Position numbers and translations under genes: made by a program. From assembly GCA_002384815.1 (NCBI GenBank), contig DGBN01000043.1, positions 1 to 64,000 of the forward strand: a stretch of DNA of 64,000 bases, given 5' to 3'. How positions within the stretch are numbered: the stretch's first letter is position 1; every line of letters starts with the position of its first letter. Below are positions 63,830 through 64,000 of this stretch, in pieces. The notes under the pieces are model-generated. The model worked only from the letters and a program-made list of their open reading frames with translations. It made no database searches and had not been told where the DNA came from. The DNA is from Oxalobacteraceae bacterium UBA4003. GTDB lineage: Bacteria > Pseudomonadota > Gammaproteobacteria > Burkholderiales > Burkholderiaceae_D.

Positions 63830-64000
63830 TTTTGCTCTTGTGTAGAGGGGGAATGCGCCCCCATATGCTATAATTAAAGGCTTTCGATTCAACGCCTTAG
63901 AGTTGTAGATAGTGTAAAGATCGAAAAGAAAATCAATTAACTTGCGCGGGCGTAAGCCGGAAGTGAATGCGCACATCTGCTCATCGAGCGCAGCCAAAGC
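63830..64000 (+). promoter_or_regulatory. dnaG downstream region, possible rpoD promoter
   Basis: A perfect TATAAT (63869-63874) lies 7 bp after a GGGGG-AATGCG-CCCCC hairpin (63847-63862). The hairpin occupies the position of a -35/-10 spacer. It may be an internal rpoD promoter, with the palindrome as operator, or a dnaG 3' structure. No coding start was identified before the edge. Confidence 0.4.

Noticed and set aside
63830..64000. Start of rpoD
   Set aside because: No start codon with a sigma-factor N-terminus could be identified before the window ends.

Overview
The window reads as an ordinary chromosomal stretch of a betaproteobacterium, most likely Burkholderiales/Oxalobacteraceae (Herminiimonas- or Janthinobacterium-like). 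This is inferred from gene order and protein style: amgK-murU divergent from lptD-surA-pdxA-rsmA, rpsU-yqeY-dnaG, Bug-type TctC, and a two-subunit glycyl-tRNA synthetase. No rRNA operon, insertion sequence, prophage or CRISPR array was seen.

Layout. 1-8627: a cell-wall recycling block (pepP, partial; murU; amgK) on the minus strand, divergent from the outer-membrane operon lptD-surA-pdxA-rsmA. 8716-20264: gloA, then a long minus-strand housekeeping run: a YgjP-type metalloprotein, plsC, gmhB, glyS, glyQ, lnt, corC, ybeY, phoH and miaB. 20285-30008: a small secreted protein, gdhA, uspA, tRNA-Met, miaA, mutL, a DedA protein, amiC, tsaE and an AEC permease. 30115-37596: carboxylate sensing and uptake, with a DctS/DctR two-component pair, an orphan TRAP binding protein, and a tctC-tctB-tctA transporter. 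38117-44153: ogt, xerD, a 57-residue basic protein, an endonuclease/phosphatase-fold protein, ybaK, plsY, bluB and tsaD.

44255-59266 is a complete nitrate assimilation block. It holds the antiterminator NasT, the ABC importer nrtABD, a fused PP2C phosphatase/Ser-Thr kinase in one operon with the nitrate transporter narK, nitrite reductase nirBD, nitrate reductase nasA, ybiB, and the siroheme-pathway methyltransferase cobA. It sits between tsaD and rpsU, which are neighbours in many proteobacteria. 59363-63829 holds an HI0933-type flavoprotein, a VOC protein, and the macromolecular synthesis operon rpsU-yqeY-dnaG; rpoD is expected just past the edge.

The nitrate genes form the most informative system. 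narK and nirB are divergent, each with a good -24/-12 (sigma-54) promoter and an NtrC-like palindrome between them. nrtA has its own sigma-54 promoter, followed by two hexaloop hairpins of the ANTAR-target type and an intrinsic terminator, so NasT probably controls nrtABD by antitermination. No NasS sensor gene is adjacent. The membrane-anchored phosphatase-kinase downstream of narK has both catalytic centres intact and no known target, and is the best candidate here for a poorly described regulatory function.
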